Shown: one piece after another, positions 1 through 7,067 of the stretch
How positions within the stretch are numbered: position 1 is the first letter of the stretch
Layout of the letters: each line of letters begins with the position of its first letter
Assembly (NCBI GenBank): GCA_003222535.1
Contig: QHWJ01000251.1
Coordinates: 1 to 45,986 of the forward strand
Origin: Acidobacteriota bacterium
GTDB taxonomy: Bacteria > Acidobacteriota > Vicinamibacteria > Vicinamibacterales > CAVVIG01
Length of the DNA stretch: 45,986 bases
Reading direction: 5' to 3'
Program-made: the position numbers and the translations under genes
The notes under the pieces: model-generated
Told to the model about the DNA's origin: nothing
Seen by the model: only the letters and a program-made list of their open reading frames with translations
Database searches by the model: none

Positions 1-16
1 GATCGCGCGCCGATAC

Positions 17-220
17 ATGATCCGCCTGCGACGCGACGACTTCGAGGATCCCCACGAGTTGGCGAAGCTCGCAGCGACGGCGCACATCTCGCCGGAAGAG
101 TTCCGCCGGGAGTTCGAATACCTGATGGCTTCCGAGCCGCCACCACTCGAGATGGACGAGTTGGGGGAGCTGGTGGCGACCCCTGATCGCGAGGACGCCC
201 GGACCAACACCTCAATTTGA
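17..220 (+). CDS. small hypothetical protein, 67 aa
   Basis: I do not recognise this protein. It is hydrophilic and acidic toward the C-terminus, with no signal peptide, membrane segment or clear motif. The reading frame stays open to the left edge of the window, so the ATG used here may be internal and the gene may begin outside. It ends about 120 bp before the HigB start. Its position beside a toxin-antitoxin pair would suit a small antitoxin-like or regulatory protein, but nothing in the sequence shows that. Confidence 0.45.
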   Translation: MIRLRRDDFEDPHELAKLAATAHISPEEFRREFEYLMASEPPPLEMDELGELVATPDREDARTNTSI

Positions 221-302
221 GCGTCGAAAACAACCCGACTGCGACTCGACCGCCCCACGTCCGCGTGGCACGCTCCCGACTTGCCGGCGAAAGACGGGCG
301 TA

Positions 303-331
303 TTTACGCATACCCGATATCCAGGTATACT
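303..331 (+). promoter_or_regulatory. sigma70-like promoter of higBA, near-leaderless
   Basis: A -35 box TTTACG (303-308) lies 17 bp before a -10 box TATACT (326-331). Transcription would start about 7 nt after the -10 box, near 338, which is almost on top of the GTG at 340 that best fits the start of HigB. No Shine-Dalgarno sequence fits between them, so the message is probably leaderless or nearly so. Confidence 0.55.
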
Positions 332-339
332 ATAGCGGT

Positions 340-624
340 GTGATTCTGACGTTCGCGGATGCGGGCACCGAGGACCTCTTCAACGGACGCAAGAGCCAAG
401 CGGCCCGGAAGCAACTGCCGGTTTCGCTGTGGTCCCGCGCGCGCCGGCTTCTCGACCAGTTCCAGCGTGCACACGTCGTCGGCGACATGGCACAACCGCC
501 CGGCAACCGGTTTGAGCGGCTCTCGGATGGTCGGTACAGCGTCCGCGTCAACGACCAATACCGCGTCACTTTCCATTGGGCAGACGGCGCGGCCAAGGAG
601 GTATGGTGTGGGGACTACCACTAA
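340..624 (+). CDS. higB: HigB/RelE-family toxin
   Basis: This is a probable ribosome-dependent mRNA interferase of the HigB (RelE/ParE) family, the toxin of a type II pair. The 94-residue product matches the usual HigB length. It carries the family core: an N-terminal beta strand with 'F.D..TEDLF.G', two helices, then the 'GRYSVRVNDQYRVTFHW' strands and the C-terminal D-Y-H. The frame is open upstream to 217, but only the GTG at 340 gives a family-length protein, and it sits just behind a good promoter. The HigA frame begins inside its last codons, in the toxin-first order typical of higBA. The overlap implies translational coupling. Confidence 0.85.
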   Translation: MILTFADAGTEDLFNGRKSQAARKQLPVSLWSRARRLLDQFQRAHVVGDMAQPPGNRFERLSDGRYSVRVNDQYRVTFHWADGAAKEVWCGDYH

Positions 625-967
625 GCTGCTGAAGAGCTGCGGACTGCCGACTCACCGTCCGCCCACGTCGCCGGGCGAGACGGTTGCGCATTTCCTGGAG
701 GATCTGGACCTCTCGCAGGCGGAGGCCGCGCGTGCGCTCGGGCTGTCGGCCAACCGGTTGAACGAAGTCGTCAAGAACAAGCGCGGCATCAGTGCAGATA
801 CGGCGCTGCGCTTGGCAGCCTACTTCGGTACGACGGCGCAGTTTTGGCTGAACGTGCAAGGCTCCTGGGACCTGTGGCGCGAGCTGCAGCGCGGCTCCAA
901 GACCTACGGGACCATCTTTCAGCGCCGCCCCCGTGCGGTGCGCGAGGCGGCGGTACCTCCCGCGTAG
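608..967 (+). CDS. higA: HigA-family antitoxin, XRE-type HTH
   Basis: This is the antitoxin partner of HigB. It should bind and neutralise the toxin and, as known for the family, repress the shared promoter. From a GTG at 608 the product is 119 residues. It contains the HigA signature 'PTHRPPTSPGE' (residues about 14-24), an XRE helix-turn-helix at about 35-60 ('LSQAEAARALGLSANRLNEV'), and the following 'TALRLAAYFGTTAQFWLN'. The open frame continues upstream inside higB, but that part has no HigA similarity. The 17-nt overlap with the end of higB supports coupling. The exact start is uncertain because no clear Shine-Dalgarno sequence is visible. Confidence 0.85.
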   Translation: MGTTTKLLKSCGLPTHRPPTSPGETVAHFLEDLDLSQAEAARALGLSANRLNEVVKNKRGISADTALRLAAYFGTTAQFWLNVQGSWDLWRELQRGSKTYGTIFQRRPRAVREAAVPPA

Positions 968-978
968 GCAGGGAAGCA

Positions 979-1191
979 ATGAAGTACTTAATCGTGAGCG
1001 AGCAGACCTCAAGCGGTTACTCGGCGTACTCTCCCGATCTCCCCGGATGCGTTACGACGGGCGGAACGAAGGACGAGGTTCAACGAGAGATGAAAGCCGC
1101 GATCGCGTTTCATTTGGACGGCCTCAGGGAAGAGGGACTTGCGATTCCTGAACCGCACTCGACTTCTTCGTACGTTGAGATCCAGGCCTAG
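979..1191 (+). CDS. hicB: HicB-family antitoxin, orphan
   Basis: This is a 70-residue HicB-type antitoxin of the short form with an RNase-H-like fold. The N-terminal 'MKYLIVSEQTSSGYSAYSPDLPGC' run, the following 'TTGGTKDEVQREMKAAIAFHLDGL' helix and the 'EP.ST..YVEI' tail are characteristic. A clear Shine-Dalgarno sequence (AGGGAAG) precedes the ATG at 979. It lies 11 nt after higA and could be its third cistron. No HicA toxin (about 60 residues, double-stranded-RNA-binding fold) is visible on either side, so it is an orphan or serves a toxin elsewhere. It lacks a C-terminal DNA-binding domain, so self-repression is not evident. Confidence 0.8.
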   Translation: MKYLIVSEQTSSGYSAYSPDLPGCVTTGGTKDEVQREMKAAIAFHLDGLREEGLAIPEPHSTSSYVEIQA

Positions 1192-1340
1192 CCGACGCTC
1201 CGAGTTTCATTCTGCGGGAACGTTGGCACAGCTCAAGCCTTCCCTCCGTTCCGTCTCCGTCGGCGCTTCGCGGGCTTGACCTGCGCCATCCGCTCCCGTT
1301 CCCAGGGGTTATCGGAGCGTCGCGGGCGTTCGAGAAAAGG

Positions 1341-1413
1341 TGGCGAGGGGCAGAATCGAACTGCCGACACTACGATTTTCAGTCGTATGCTCTACCAACT
1401 GAGCTACCTCGCC
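1341..1413 (-). tRNA. tRNA-Phe (anticodon GAA)
   Basis: The minus strand folds as a complete 73-nt cloverleaf. Acceptor GGCGAGG pairs with CCTCGCC, the D arm is GCTC/GAGC, the anticodon arm TACGA/TCGTA holds CTGAAAA with anticodon GAA, and the T arm is GGCAG/CTGCC with TTCGATT. The discriminator base is A and the following encoded bases are CCT, so the 3' CCA is not fully encoded. A run of four T follows on the minus strand. The gene is monocistronic between hicB and a gene-poor stretch. Confidence 0.96.
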
Positions 1414-1435
1414 ACGGGGCCTCATCGGCGCGTTC

Positions 1436-1494
1436 GTGAATTGGTCGGTCGGTGAATGAGCATCGCTTTCAAATTCACCAACTCACCGACTCAC
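1436..1494. repeat. tandem-word inverted repeat upstream of tRNA-Phe
   Basis: The left arm (1436-1457) and the reverse complement of the right arm (1473-1494) agree at 17 of 22 positions. Both are built from a word close to GGTGAATT. The loop is about 15 nt. Read on the minus strand it lies in the leader between the likely promoter and tRNA-Phe. Confidence 0.6.
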
Positions 1495-1512
1495 TGGATC
1501 GCCAACTGCGCG

Positions 1513-1542
1513 ATCATACTGTGCGGTTTACTTGAACCGCAA
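1513..1542 (-). promoter_or_regulatory. likely promoter of tRNA-Phe
   Basis: On the minus strand a -35-like TTGCGG (1537-1542) is followed after 18 bp by a -10 box TATGAT (1513-1518). A perfect 7-bp inverted repeat (1522-1528 with 1535-1541) overlaps the -35 side. This is the best promoter-like match upstream of the tRNA, about 100 bp before its 5' end. Confidence 0.35.
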
Positions 1543-1894
1543 GGCAGCATCAGATTACTGCCGACGCGCGGAAGGCAGGCACCTACATCCCATCGTGAGG
1601 ATCACCGGGCTTCCCGCCGCTTTCTCGACCGCCGCGCAGATTGGCAGCGCGGCATACCAGTCGGTGAGCCAGGACAGGCGATCAGCGTCGTGCAGTCGTT
1701 GTCGAAATCGGCCGGCAGCGGCTCGAGTGAAGGAAGCGAGATTTGGTGTTCCCATTGGTCGCCTCGCGAGTCACCGGCGGCGCAGGCGCCAGGTATCCGG
1801 GTGAGGCGTCTGCACCACAAGCTGCGCGGTAAATCGAGCGTACAGTTTTCAAAGGAGGTGGTCGGGTAGATCGTTGGACGTGGGTACCGGCGCC

Positions 1895-1937
1895 TTGACA
1901 GGACTGCTTTATTACAATCACAATGTAGTAGTAATAA
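1895..1937 (+). promoter_or_regulatory. padR promoter with inverted-repeat operator
   Basis: A consensus -35 box TTGACA (1895-1900) is followed after 18 bp by CACAAT (1919-1924). An inverted repeat TTATTAC-N15-GTAATAA (1909-1915 and 1931-1937) brackets the -10 region and touches the ATG at 1937. A degenerate inner palindrome built on TACAAT/AATGTA lies between. This layout suits an autorepressing PadR dimer. Little leader remains between the start site and the ATG. Confidence 0.5.
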
Positions 1938-2263
1938 TGCTCGGAGAGTTCGAATACCTGCTTCTCTCAGTTACCGCCCGACTTGGCGACGAGGCGTACG
2001 GCGCCGCAATTCGGGCCGCGTTTGAGCAGGCAACTGGTCGTCGGTGTTCCGTGGGGGCCCTCTATACCACGCTCGATCGATTGGAGGCAAAAGGCCTCGT
2101 TCAGACCTGGATGGGCGAAGCGACACCCCAACGTGGGGGGCGAGCCAAGCGCATGGTGCGAGTCACGGCCAGGGGCGCTCGGCAAGCGGCGCAATTCTAT
2201 CGCACGGTTGTCCGTGCGAGCCGCGGCGTCTCTTGGGAGACGACTCGGAGTCTGGTTCGCTGA
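1937..2263 (+). CDS. PadR-family transcriptional regulator
   Basis: This is a 108-residue winged-helix regulator of the PadR family, short form without a large C-terminal dimerisation arm. The N-terminal helix 'EFEYLLLSVTARLGDEAYGAAI' and the recognition region 'CSVGALYTTLDRLEAKGLV' are typical. The wing 'PQRGGRAKRMVRVTARG' follows. The ATG at 1937 is chosen because family similarity begins there and because the operator-like repeat ends at it. It overlaps the next gene by one base (TGATG), so the two are surely co-expressed. PadR proteins usually repress their own operon. The ligand is unknown. Confidence 0.88.
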   Translation: MLGEFEYLLLSVTARLGDEAYGAAIRAAFEQATGRRCSVGALYTTLDRLEAKGLVQTWMGEATPQRGGRAKRMVRVTARGARQAAQFYRTVVRASRGVSWETTRSLVR

Positions 2264-3144
2264 TGACGGGCGTCGTCTGGTGGTTGGTCGAGAGGGCATC
2301 GGCGCTGTTGGACGCCGAGGAACGGGATGCCGTCCGAGGCGACCTCGCGGAATTGAATGTGGCCGCTGGACGCGCGCTGCGCGAGGTGGTCGGGTTGCTC
2401 GTGAGGAGACAACTCCGTCTGTGGACGGACTGGAGACCGTGGCTCGCGCTCGCCGGACTGGTGATACCGCTCGGCATGTTACTGAGTCTGATATCCCGGC
2501 AATGGGCCAACACGAATTCCATTTACGCCTGGCTTTACGTCGACAACTGGACTTGGAGTTACATCGAGACCGCTGGTGCGCGGCACGACCTCGTTCAGAT
2601 CTGCGGGACGTTCCTTCTCGAGTGTGTCACGCTGGTGTGCTGGGCTTGGACGCTCGGCTTCACGCTCGGATCGCTGTCCCGGCGAACCATCTGGGTCACT
2701 GGAACGCTTTTCGGCGCCGTCTTGTTCGGCGGAACGCTTGGCAGTTCGACTGCGGGGCTCCGCAACCCCGGCAATGCTGCGGTGTTCTCGCTCATGTTCT
2801 ACCGCGATGGTTTTCCTGCCCTCGTCCGAACCGTCCTGGTGCTGGTGCCGGCCGTGATTGGAATGCGGAAAGGCGTCCGACAGGCTACGCTGCCACTGCC
2901 ATGGGCGCTCATTTCGGCTGTCGCCGTGGTGACTCTCACCGCGTTGGCTGCTCCAAGTGTCAAAGTCTCGGTGACGTGGGGCTGGTGGTCCACATCGGGC
3001 GAGGGCCCGGCGATCCGACAGCTCGCGCAGTTGCGCGACAGCTGGCAACTGCGGCTACTCCCAATGCTGATGGTGTGGCCAGTCGCATACATGGTCGCGA
3101 GCGCGACCCGGAGGCACTGGCGCCGACAGTCAGCAACAGCTTAA
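2263..3144 (+). CDS. membrane protein coupled to PadR
   Basis: This 293-residue protein has a soluble N-terminal stretch of about 55 residues ('WWLVERASALLDAEERDAVRGDLAEL...'). That stretch resembles the prefix domain found before permeases in PadR modules of this phylum. About six membrane segments follow, the first near residues 57-78 and the last near 265-285. No transporter motif or catalytic residue is evident, so I assign no activity. The start overlaps the padR stop by one base, and a thioredoxin-like gene follows after 28 bp. The group reads as a PadR-controlled envelope module. Confidence 0.75.
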   Translation: MTGVVWWLVERASALLDAEERDAVRGDLAELNVAAGRALREVVGLLVRRQLRLWTDWRPWLALAGLVIPLGMLLSLISRQWANTNSIYAWLYVDNWTWSYIETAGARHDLVQICGTFLLECVTLVCWAWTLGFTLGSLSRRTIWVTGTLFGAVLFGGTLGSSTAGLRNPGNAAVFSLMFYRDGFPALVRTVLVLVPAVIGMRKGVRQATLPLPWALISAVAVVTLTALAAPSVKVSVTWGWWSTSGEGPAIRQLAQLRDSWQLRLLPMLMVWPVAYMVASATRRHWRRQSATA

Positions 3145-3172
3145 ACGCCATCTGCATTCAAGGAGAGCCCAC

Positions 3173-3697
3173 ATGAGCGCAGCGTTCGGCCGAACCAGTG
3201 TGGCGCCGGTATTGACCCTGCTCCTCACGATCGTGGGCGTCGCCACCGCCGCCGATCTCGCGAATCTTCACGACCGGAAAGCTGCCCCTGATTTTGCGCT
3301 CACCGACGCCACCGGAGCGCCGATCACGTTGTCCACGTACAAGGGCCGCGTGGTCCTGCTCGATTTCTGGGCCACGTGGTGTACGGGCTGCAAAGTCGAG
3401 ATTCCCTGGTACATGGAATTTCAGAAGAAGTATGCCCGTCAGGGGCTCACGTCTATCGGCGTGGCCATGGACGAGGAGGGCTGGAAAGTCGTGACACCCT
3501 ACCTGTCGGCGCATCCGATCAACTACCCGATTGTGCTCGGCAATCCTGACCTCGTGCAGCCGTACCAAATCACCAACATGCCCGTCACGCTCCTCATCGA
3601 TCGCAACGGCAAGATCGCGGATGCCCATGTGGGAATGGTCGTCAAGAATGCGTGGGAAAAGGAAATTCGGCAGCTCCTTGAGGAACGGTCCAGATGA
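3173..3697 (+). CDS. TlpA/ResA-type thioredoxin-like protein (WCTGC)
   Basis: This is a 174-residue exported thiol-disulfide protein of the TlpA/AhpC-TSA class. A signal peptide occupies about residues 1-27 with a probable cut after 'GVATA'. The thioredoxin fold contains FWATWCTGC, with active-site Cys70 and Cys73 and the unusual dipeptide Thr-Gly between them, and a cis-proline loop 'TNMPVTLLIDRNG' (Pro137). It probably reduces periplasmic disulfides, including apocytochrome c. The sequence does not name a substrate. A good Shine-Dalgarno sequence (AAGGAG) precedes the ATG. It is likely the third gene of the padR operon. Confidence 0.85.
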   Translation: MSAAFGRTSVAPVLTLLLTIVGVATAADLANLHDRKAAPDFALTDATGAPITLSTYKGRVVLLDFWATWCTGCKVEIPWYMEFQKKYARQGLTSIGVAMDEEGWKVVTPYLSAHPINYPIVLGNPDLVQPYQITNMPVTLLIDRNGKIADAHVGMVVKNAWEKEIRQLLEERSR

Positions 3698-3817
3698 GCG
3701 CTCAGCGGTCCACCTCGTCGCCGGGTGCGGTCGCATAACGTGGCGCCCATCGCGGGACGCTCGAATCAGGACATGGCGCTGCCTCACGTGTTTGATGCTG
3801 TGGACCGCCAAAAGCGC
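3698..3817. repeat. inverted repeat between convergent genes
   Basis: The arm at 3698-3713 pairs with 3800-3817 through GCGGTCCAC/GTGGACCGC (9 bp) and GCGCT/AGCGC (5 bp). The loop is about 86 nt. It begins right after the thioredoxin stop and lies before the end of the convergent repeat-protein gene. It might act as a bidirectional 3'-end structure, but there is no U-run. Confidence 0.3.
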
Positions 3818-3835
3818 GATGATGTGCGTGTCGAG

Positions 3836-5062
3836 CTATTTCCAGAGGCCGCCGTTCTTCAGGCGGACGAGCTCATCCACGTCCGCCGGCTTGAAGCCGC
3901 GCGCCCGTGCGTGATTCACGAAGCCCGGCGTGATGCCATGGTCGCGGAGCCGGATGATCTGCTCCAGCGTAAGCTCCTTGAACCCGAGCGCTTTCATGTC
4001 CGCGACGAACTCGGCGCTGACGCCGTGGTCTCTCGTCCGCACGACGTCCTCGATCGGGACGTTCTTGAAGCCCTGTGCCGCGAGGTCGCGGACATACGCG
4101 GCGGTGACGCCGTGATCGTGGAGCCGGACGAGATCTTCGGCTCCGAGCTTGTCGTAGCCGGCGGCTTTCAGCTCCTGAACGAACGCCGCGCGCACGCCGT
4201 GGTCGCGCAGCCGGACGTACTGATCCAGGCCGGTGACGCTCAGGCCGAGCCCGCGGATCTCCTGCACGAACTCGGGCGTGACGCCGTGATCGCGCGCCCG
4301 GACGAGATCTTCGATCGTGGCGCTGCCGAACCCGGCCGCCTTCATGTCCTGGATGTACTTCTGCGTGACGCCGTGGTCGCGCAGGCGGACGAGATCGTCA
4401 AGGCTGGCGCTCGTGTAACCCTCGGCCTTGAGCGCCTTGATGTACTCCGCGGTCACGCCGTGGTCGCGCGTCCTCACGAGGCTCTCCAACGCGACGGTGC
4501 GGAATCCCTGGCGCTTGAGATCCCGGATGTACTCGATCGTGACGCCGTGCGTCCTCGCGCGCTGAATCTGGTCCAGCGACAGCTTGTCGTAGCCCTCGGT
4601 CTTCAGCTCTTTGATGTACTTCGGCCCGACGTCGTGGATCGCGAGCTGAAAGCGACGCCACTGCGGGAGGTCCTCGCCGTAGCCGAGCGCCTTCATCTCC
4701 GCCGTGTATTGCGCCCGCGGGCTGAAGCGGAACAGCCCGGCGCCGCGCCCGTCGCGGAAGGCCCCCTCGAAGGCGAGCGTGCCCGCCTCGCGGTGCAGGT
4801 CGAACTTGATGCTCGTGACCGAGAAGCGCTCGTCGTTGGGCGGGAGCCCGGCGAGCTCGTCGATCGGGAAGCTCTGACCCATGCTCCAGTCGCCGTTTGA
4901 GCGATCGCCGTTCCATTCCTTCGGCGGAGCGGTCCGAACCTGCAGGAACACTCTGGCGTTGCGGAGCTCAGCCGTCCAGGTGCCGCTGACGTCGCTCTGA
5001 GCCTGTGCCCGGCCCGCTACCGCCTGGGCCAGAACCAGCGTAAGAACTGTGAGATATCGCAT
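3836..5062 (-). CDS. secreted protein with nine 29-residue repeats
   Basis: This 408-residue exported protein has a signal peptide of about 21 residues (cut near 'GRAQA-Q'). A beta-rich domain of about 95 residues opens with 'DVSGTW' and contains 'DLHREAGTLAFEGAF'. From about residue 130 to the C-terminus come tandem 29-residue repeats of the form L..hhR.RDHGVt.eYhh.hka.Gh. I count eight clear copies and one degenerate first copy. Each copy should form two helices, giving a solenoid suited to protein binding. Similar repeats are known, as I recall, at the C-terminus of BlaR1-like or anti-sigma proteins in Acidobacteriota. Here no protease domain is present. The ATG at 5062 is preferred over one at 5101 because it starts the signal peptide. 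It lies downstream of recA on the same strand. Confidence 0.85.
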   Translation of the reverse strand: MRYLTVLTLVLAQAVAGRAQAQSDVSGTWTAELRNARVFLQVRTAPPKEWNGDRSNGDWSMGQSFPIDELAGLPPNDERFSVTSIKFDLHREAGTLAFEGAFRDGRGAGLFRFSPRAQYTAEMKALGYGEDLPQWRRFQLAIHDVGPKYIKELKTEGYDKLSLDQIQRARTHGVTIEYIRDLKRQGFRTVALESLVRTRDHGVTAEYIKALKAEGYTSASLDDLVRLRDHGVTQKYIQDMKAAGFGSATIEDLVRARDHGVTPEFVQEIRGLGLSVTGLDQYVRLRDHGVRAAFVQELKAAGYDKLGAEDLVRLHDHGVTAAYVRDLAAQGFKNVPIEDVVRTRDHGVSAEFVADMKALGFKELTLEQIIRLRDHGITPGFVNHARARGFKPADVDELVRLKNGGLWK

Positions 5063-5095
5063 GCCCGCTTGGACAGGTCCGGCGGGCGGGAAGGT

Positions 5096-5191
5096 TGTCA
5101 TGGCTGATGGCTGATGGCTGATGGCTGATGGCTGATTGTAGTAGTGGTCGATCGCCCATGTGCCATTAGCCCTCAGCCCTCAGCCATGACA
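5096..5191. repeat. tandem-word palindrome after recA
   Basis: Arms of 30 nt (5096-5125 and 5162-5191) match at 27 of 30 positions when one is reverse-complemented. Each arm is a tandem run of the word GGCTGAT or GGCTGAG. The loop is about 36 nt. The structure fills nearly the whole gap between the recA stop and the start of the repeat-protein gene, so it could end the recA message or shape the next leader. Confidence 0.75.
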
Positions 5192-5201
5192 GCCGAGGCC
5201 T

Positions 5202-6245
5202 CTAAACGGCCGCGGCCTCGGTCTCTCGAGTGAGGCCCAGCTCCCGGCGGACGCGGTCGTCGATGGCCTTGTAGATCTCGGGGTTCTCCTTCAGGAATTG
5301 CTTGGCGTTCTCCCGGCCCTGGCCGAGCCGCTCGCCTCCGTACGCGAACCACGCGCCGCTCTTTTCGATGATGCGCTTCTCGACGCCCAGATCCAGCAAA
5401 TCGCCTGTTCTGGAGATGCCTTCGCCGTACATCACATCGAACTCGGCCTCGCGGAAGGGCGGCGCGACCTTGTTCTTCACCACCTTCACGCGCGTACGGC
5501 CGCCGACGACCACGTCGCCGTCCTTGATGCTCGCGATGCGGCGGATGTCCATCCGCACCGACGCGTAGAACTTCAGCGCGCGGCCGCCCGTCGTGGTTTC
5601 CGGATTGCCGAACATCACGCCGATCTTCTCTCGGAGCTGGTTGATGAAAATGAGGCAGGTTTTCGACTTCGACACCGCGCCGGTGAGCTTTCGCAGCGCC
5701 TGAGACATGAGGCGTGCCTGGAGGCCCATCTGCGCTTCGCCCATCTCGCCTTCGATTTCCGCCTTCGGCACAAGCGCGGCGACCGAGTCGACGACGACCA
5801 CGTCGACGCCATTCGACCGAATCAACACCTCGACGATTTCGAGCGCCTGCTCCCCGTTGTCCGGCTGCGACACGAGCAGGTTGTCGACGTCGACGCCCAG
5901 TTTCTGCGCGTACGCCGCGTCGAGCGCGTGCTCGGCGTCCACGAACGCCGCCAGGCCGCCCAGCTTTTGCGCTTCCGCAATCACCTGCAACGCCAGCGTC
6001 GTCTTGCCCGACGACTCCGGCCCGAAAATCTCGACGACGCGGCCGCGCGGCACGCCGCCGACCCCGAGGGCGAAGTCGATGCTGATGGCGCCCGTGGGGA
6101 TCGCGTCGATCGGCTGGATGGCGCCCTTCTGGCCGAGGCGCATGATCGAGCCCTTCCCGAACTGTTTTTCGATCTGGACCACGGCCAGGTCCACGGCTTT
6201 GATTTTTTCGCGTTCCTGGCGTTCGTCTCTCTCGATCGGCGGCAT
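5202..6245 (-). CDS. recA: recombinase A
   Basis: RecA forms ATP-dependent filaments on single-stranded DNA for homologous recombination and LexA self-cleavage. The 347-residue product has normal length and all core features. The N-terminal helix region contains '[15 protein letters not shown]', Walker A GPESSGKT is at residues 75-82, and Walker B '[10 protein letters not shown]' contains Asp153. Loop L1 includes '[24 protein letters not shown]', and L2 contains '[21 protein letters not shown]'. There is no intein. A clear Shine-Dalgarno sequence (GAGGAG) precedes the ATG at 6245. The C-terminus is short and less acidic than in Escherichia coli. Confidence 0.99.
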   Translation of the reverse strand: MPPIERDERQEREKIKAVDLAVVQIEKQFGKGSIMRLGQKGAIQPIDAIPTGAISIDFALGVGGVPRGRVVEIFGPESSGKTTLALQVIAEAQKLGGLAAFVDAEHALDAAYAQKLGVDVDNLLVSQPDNGEQALEIVEVLIRSNGVDVVVVDSVAALVPKAEIEGEMGEAQMGLQARLMSQALRKLTGAVSKSKTCLIFINQLREKIGVMFGNPETTTGGRALKFYASVRMDIRRIASIKDGDVVVGGRTRVKVVKNKVAPPFREAEFDVMYGEGISRTGDLLDLGVEKRIIEKSGAWFAYGGERLGQGRENAKQFLKENPEIYKAIDDRVRRELGLTRETEAAAV

Positions 6246-6328
6246 GGGTTCTCCTCTCGGCGAGCCTGAACGGCCCGCCCTACGTTTTTTCGTAGCGCGG
6301 CTCTTTTCAGGGCCGCGAAGCCCGGGTC

Positions 6329-6372
6329 ATTCTAAAGGCGTGCCGGGCGAAAGTCAAGTGCAATATTGTAAA
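6329..6372 (-). promoter_or_regulatory. recA promoter and possible operator
   Basis: On the minus strand a -35 box TTGACT (6352-6357) and a -10 box TAGAAT (6329-6334) are separated by exactly 17 bp, giving a near-consensus promoter about 75 nt before recA. Just upstream is the palindrome CAATATTG (6361-6368). TATTGTAAA (6364-6372) recurs in inverted orientation as TTTACGATA (6404-6412) on the side facing the divergent gene. These are candidate SOS-repressor half-sites. The LexA box of this lineage is not known to me. Confidence 0.6.
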
Positions 6373-6470
6373 TGGACCGACGGAACTCACTGCATGCCAA
6401 CAGTTTACGATAGCAATCACTTTCGCCTCTATCGGCTGGGATCGAAGAATCTGCCATCATAGGTCCTTGG

Positions 6471-7067
6471 ATGCCTAGCCCAATTGGCCATGCGCTCGCC
6501 GGGCTCACCGCCGCCTGGATCGCCGATCTCGTGCCCGGCGACCGCGACTGGCGGACCGCGCCGGCATCGGCCTCGTTGTATCGGCGCTCCGGGAACGGAC
6601 TGACGCTGGCCTGCGCCGTGCTCGGTGCGTCGCCGGATCTCGATCTGCTGTTCGCCGCACATCGGACGGTGACGCACAGCGTCGGCGCCGTCGCCTTCGT
6701 CGCGATCTTCGCGGCGGCGTCGGCGGCTCTCGCGGATCGTCCCATCCCGCGCGTCGCCGCGATGTGCGCGGCTGCCTACGCGAGCCATCTGCTTCTCGAT
6801 TGGCTCGGTGTCGACGAATTTCCGCCACGCGGGATCCAGGGGCTGTGGCCGCTCAGTCACAAGTGGTTCATCTCCTACGCCGACTTCTTTCGACAGACCG
6901 CGCGACGGGAGATTTTCACAGCGCCGAGCATGATCAAGAACCTCGAGGCGATCGTGCAGGAGATCGCGATTCTAGGGCCGGTGGTCGTGGCGGTGTGGCT
7001 CGTACGAGTAAAAGCCCTGTCCGGACTTTCGTCCGAGGTGACCCGCCGCGACCATGCGCCGCAGTAG
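6471..7067 (+). CDS. YdjM-like membrane-bound metal-dependent hydrolase family protein
   Basis: This 198-residue membrane protein belongs to the YdjM/DUF457 family, labelled metal-dependent hydrolases on weak evidence. Family marks are '[10 protein letters not shown]' at the start, 'SPDLDLLF' with 'HRTVTHSVG' (the conserved acidic and His residues), 'SHLLLDWLG', and '[10 protein letters not shown]'. Three to four membrane segments separate these motifs. It is transcribed divergently from recA across 225 bp. Because ydjM is a LexA-controlled gene in E. coli, shared damage control with recA is plausible but inferred. Its 3' end overlaps the 3' end of the dehydrogenase gene on the other strand by 96 bp. 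Confidence 0.8.
   Translation: MPSPIGHALAGLTAAWIADLVPGDRDWRTAPASASLYRRSGNGLTLACAVLGASPDLDLLFAAHRTVTHSVGAVAFVAIFAAASAALADRPIPRVAAMCAAAYASHLLLDWLGVDEFPPRGIQGLWPLSHKWFISYADFFRQTARREIFTAPSMIKNLEAIVQEIAILGPVVVAVWLVRVKALSGLSSEVTRRDHAPQ

Larger units (their letters stand above)
1414..1936. other. gene-poor stretch between tRNA-Phe and padR
   Basis: No convincing gene is found in these 523 bp. The open frames on both strands are short, have biased arginine-rich composition and match no family I recognise. The stretch contains the repeat hairpin next to the tRNA, the likely tRNA promoter with a 7-bp inverted repeat (1522-1541), and the padR promoter and operator at the right end. An AAAGGAGGTG sequence at about 1851-1860 resembles a strong ribosome binding site, but no plausible gene follows it. 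Confidence 0.6.

Noticed and set aside
1341-1413. tRNA-Phe as an integration site of an island holding the toxin-antitoxin genes
   Set aside because: No integrase, no repeated tRNA 3' end and no composition break are visible in the window.
1555-1820. small minus-strand genes in the gap before padR
   Set aside because: There is no ribosome binding site, no recognisable domain and shadow-like composition.
3725-4900. 391-codon plus-strand open frame
   Set aside because: It is the exact antisense of the 29-residue repeat protein, which has a signal peptide and regular repeats. The apparent periodicity is inherited.
5096-5191. CRISPR-like array
   Set aside because: Units are 7-9 nt without spacers and are arranged as a palindrome. 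No cas genes are present.
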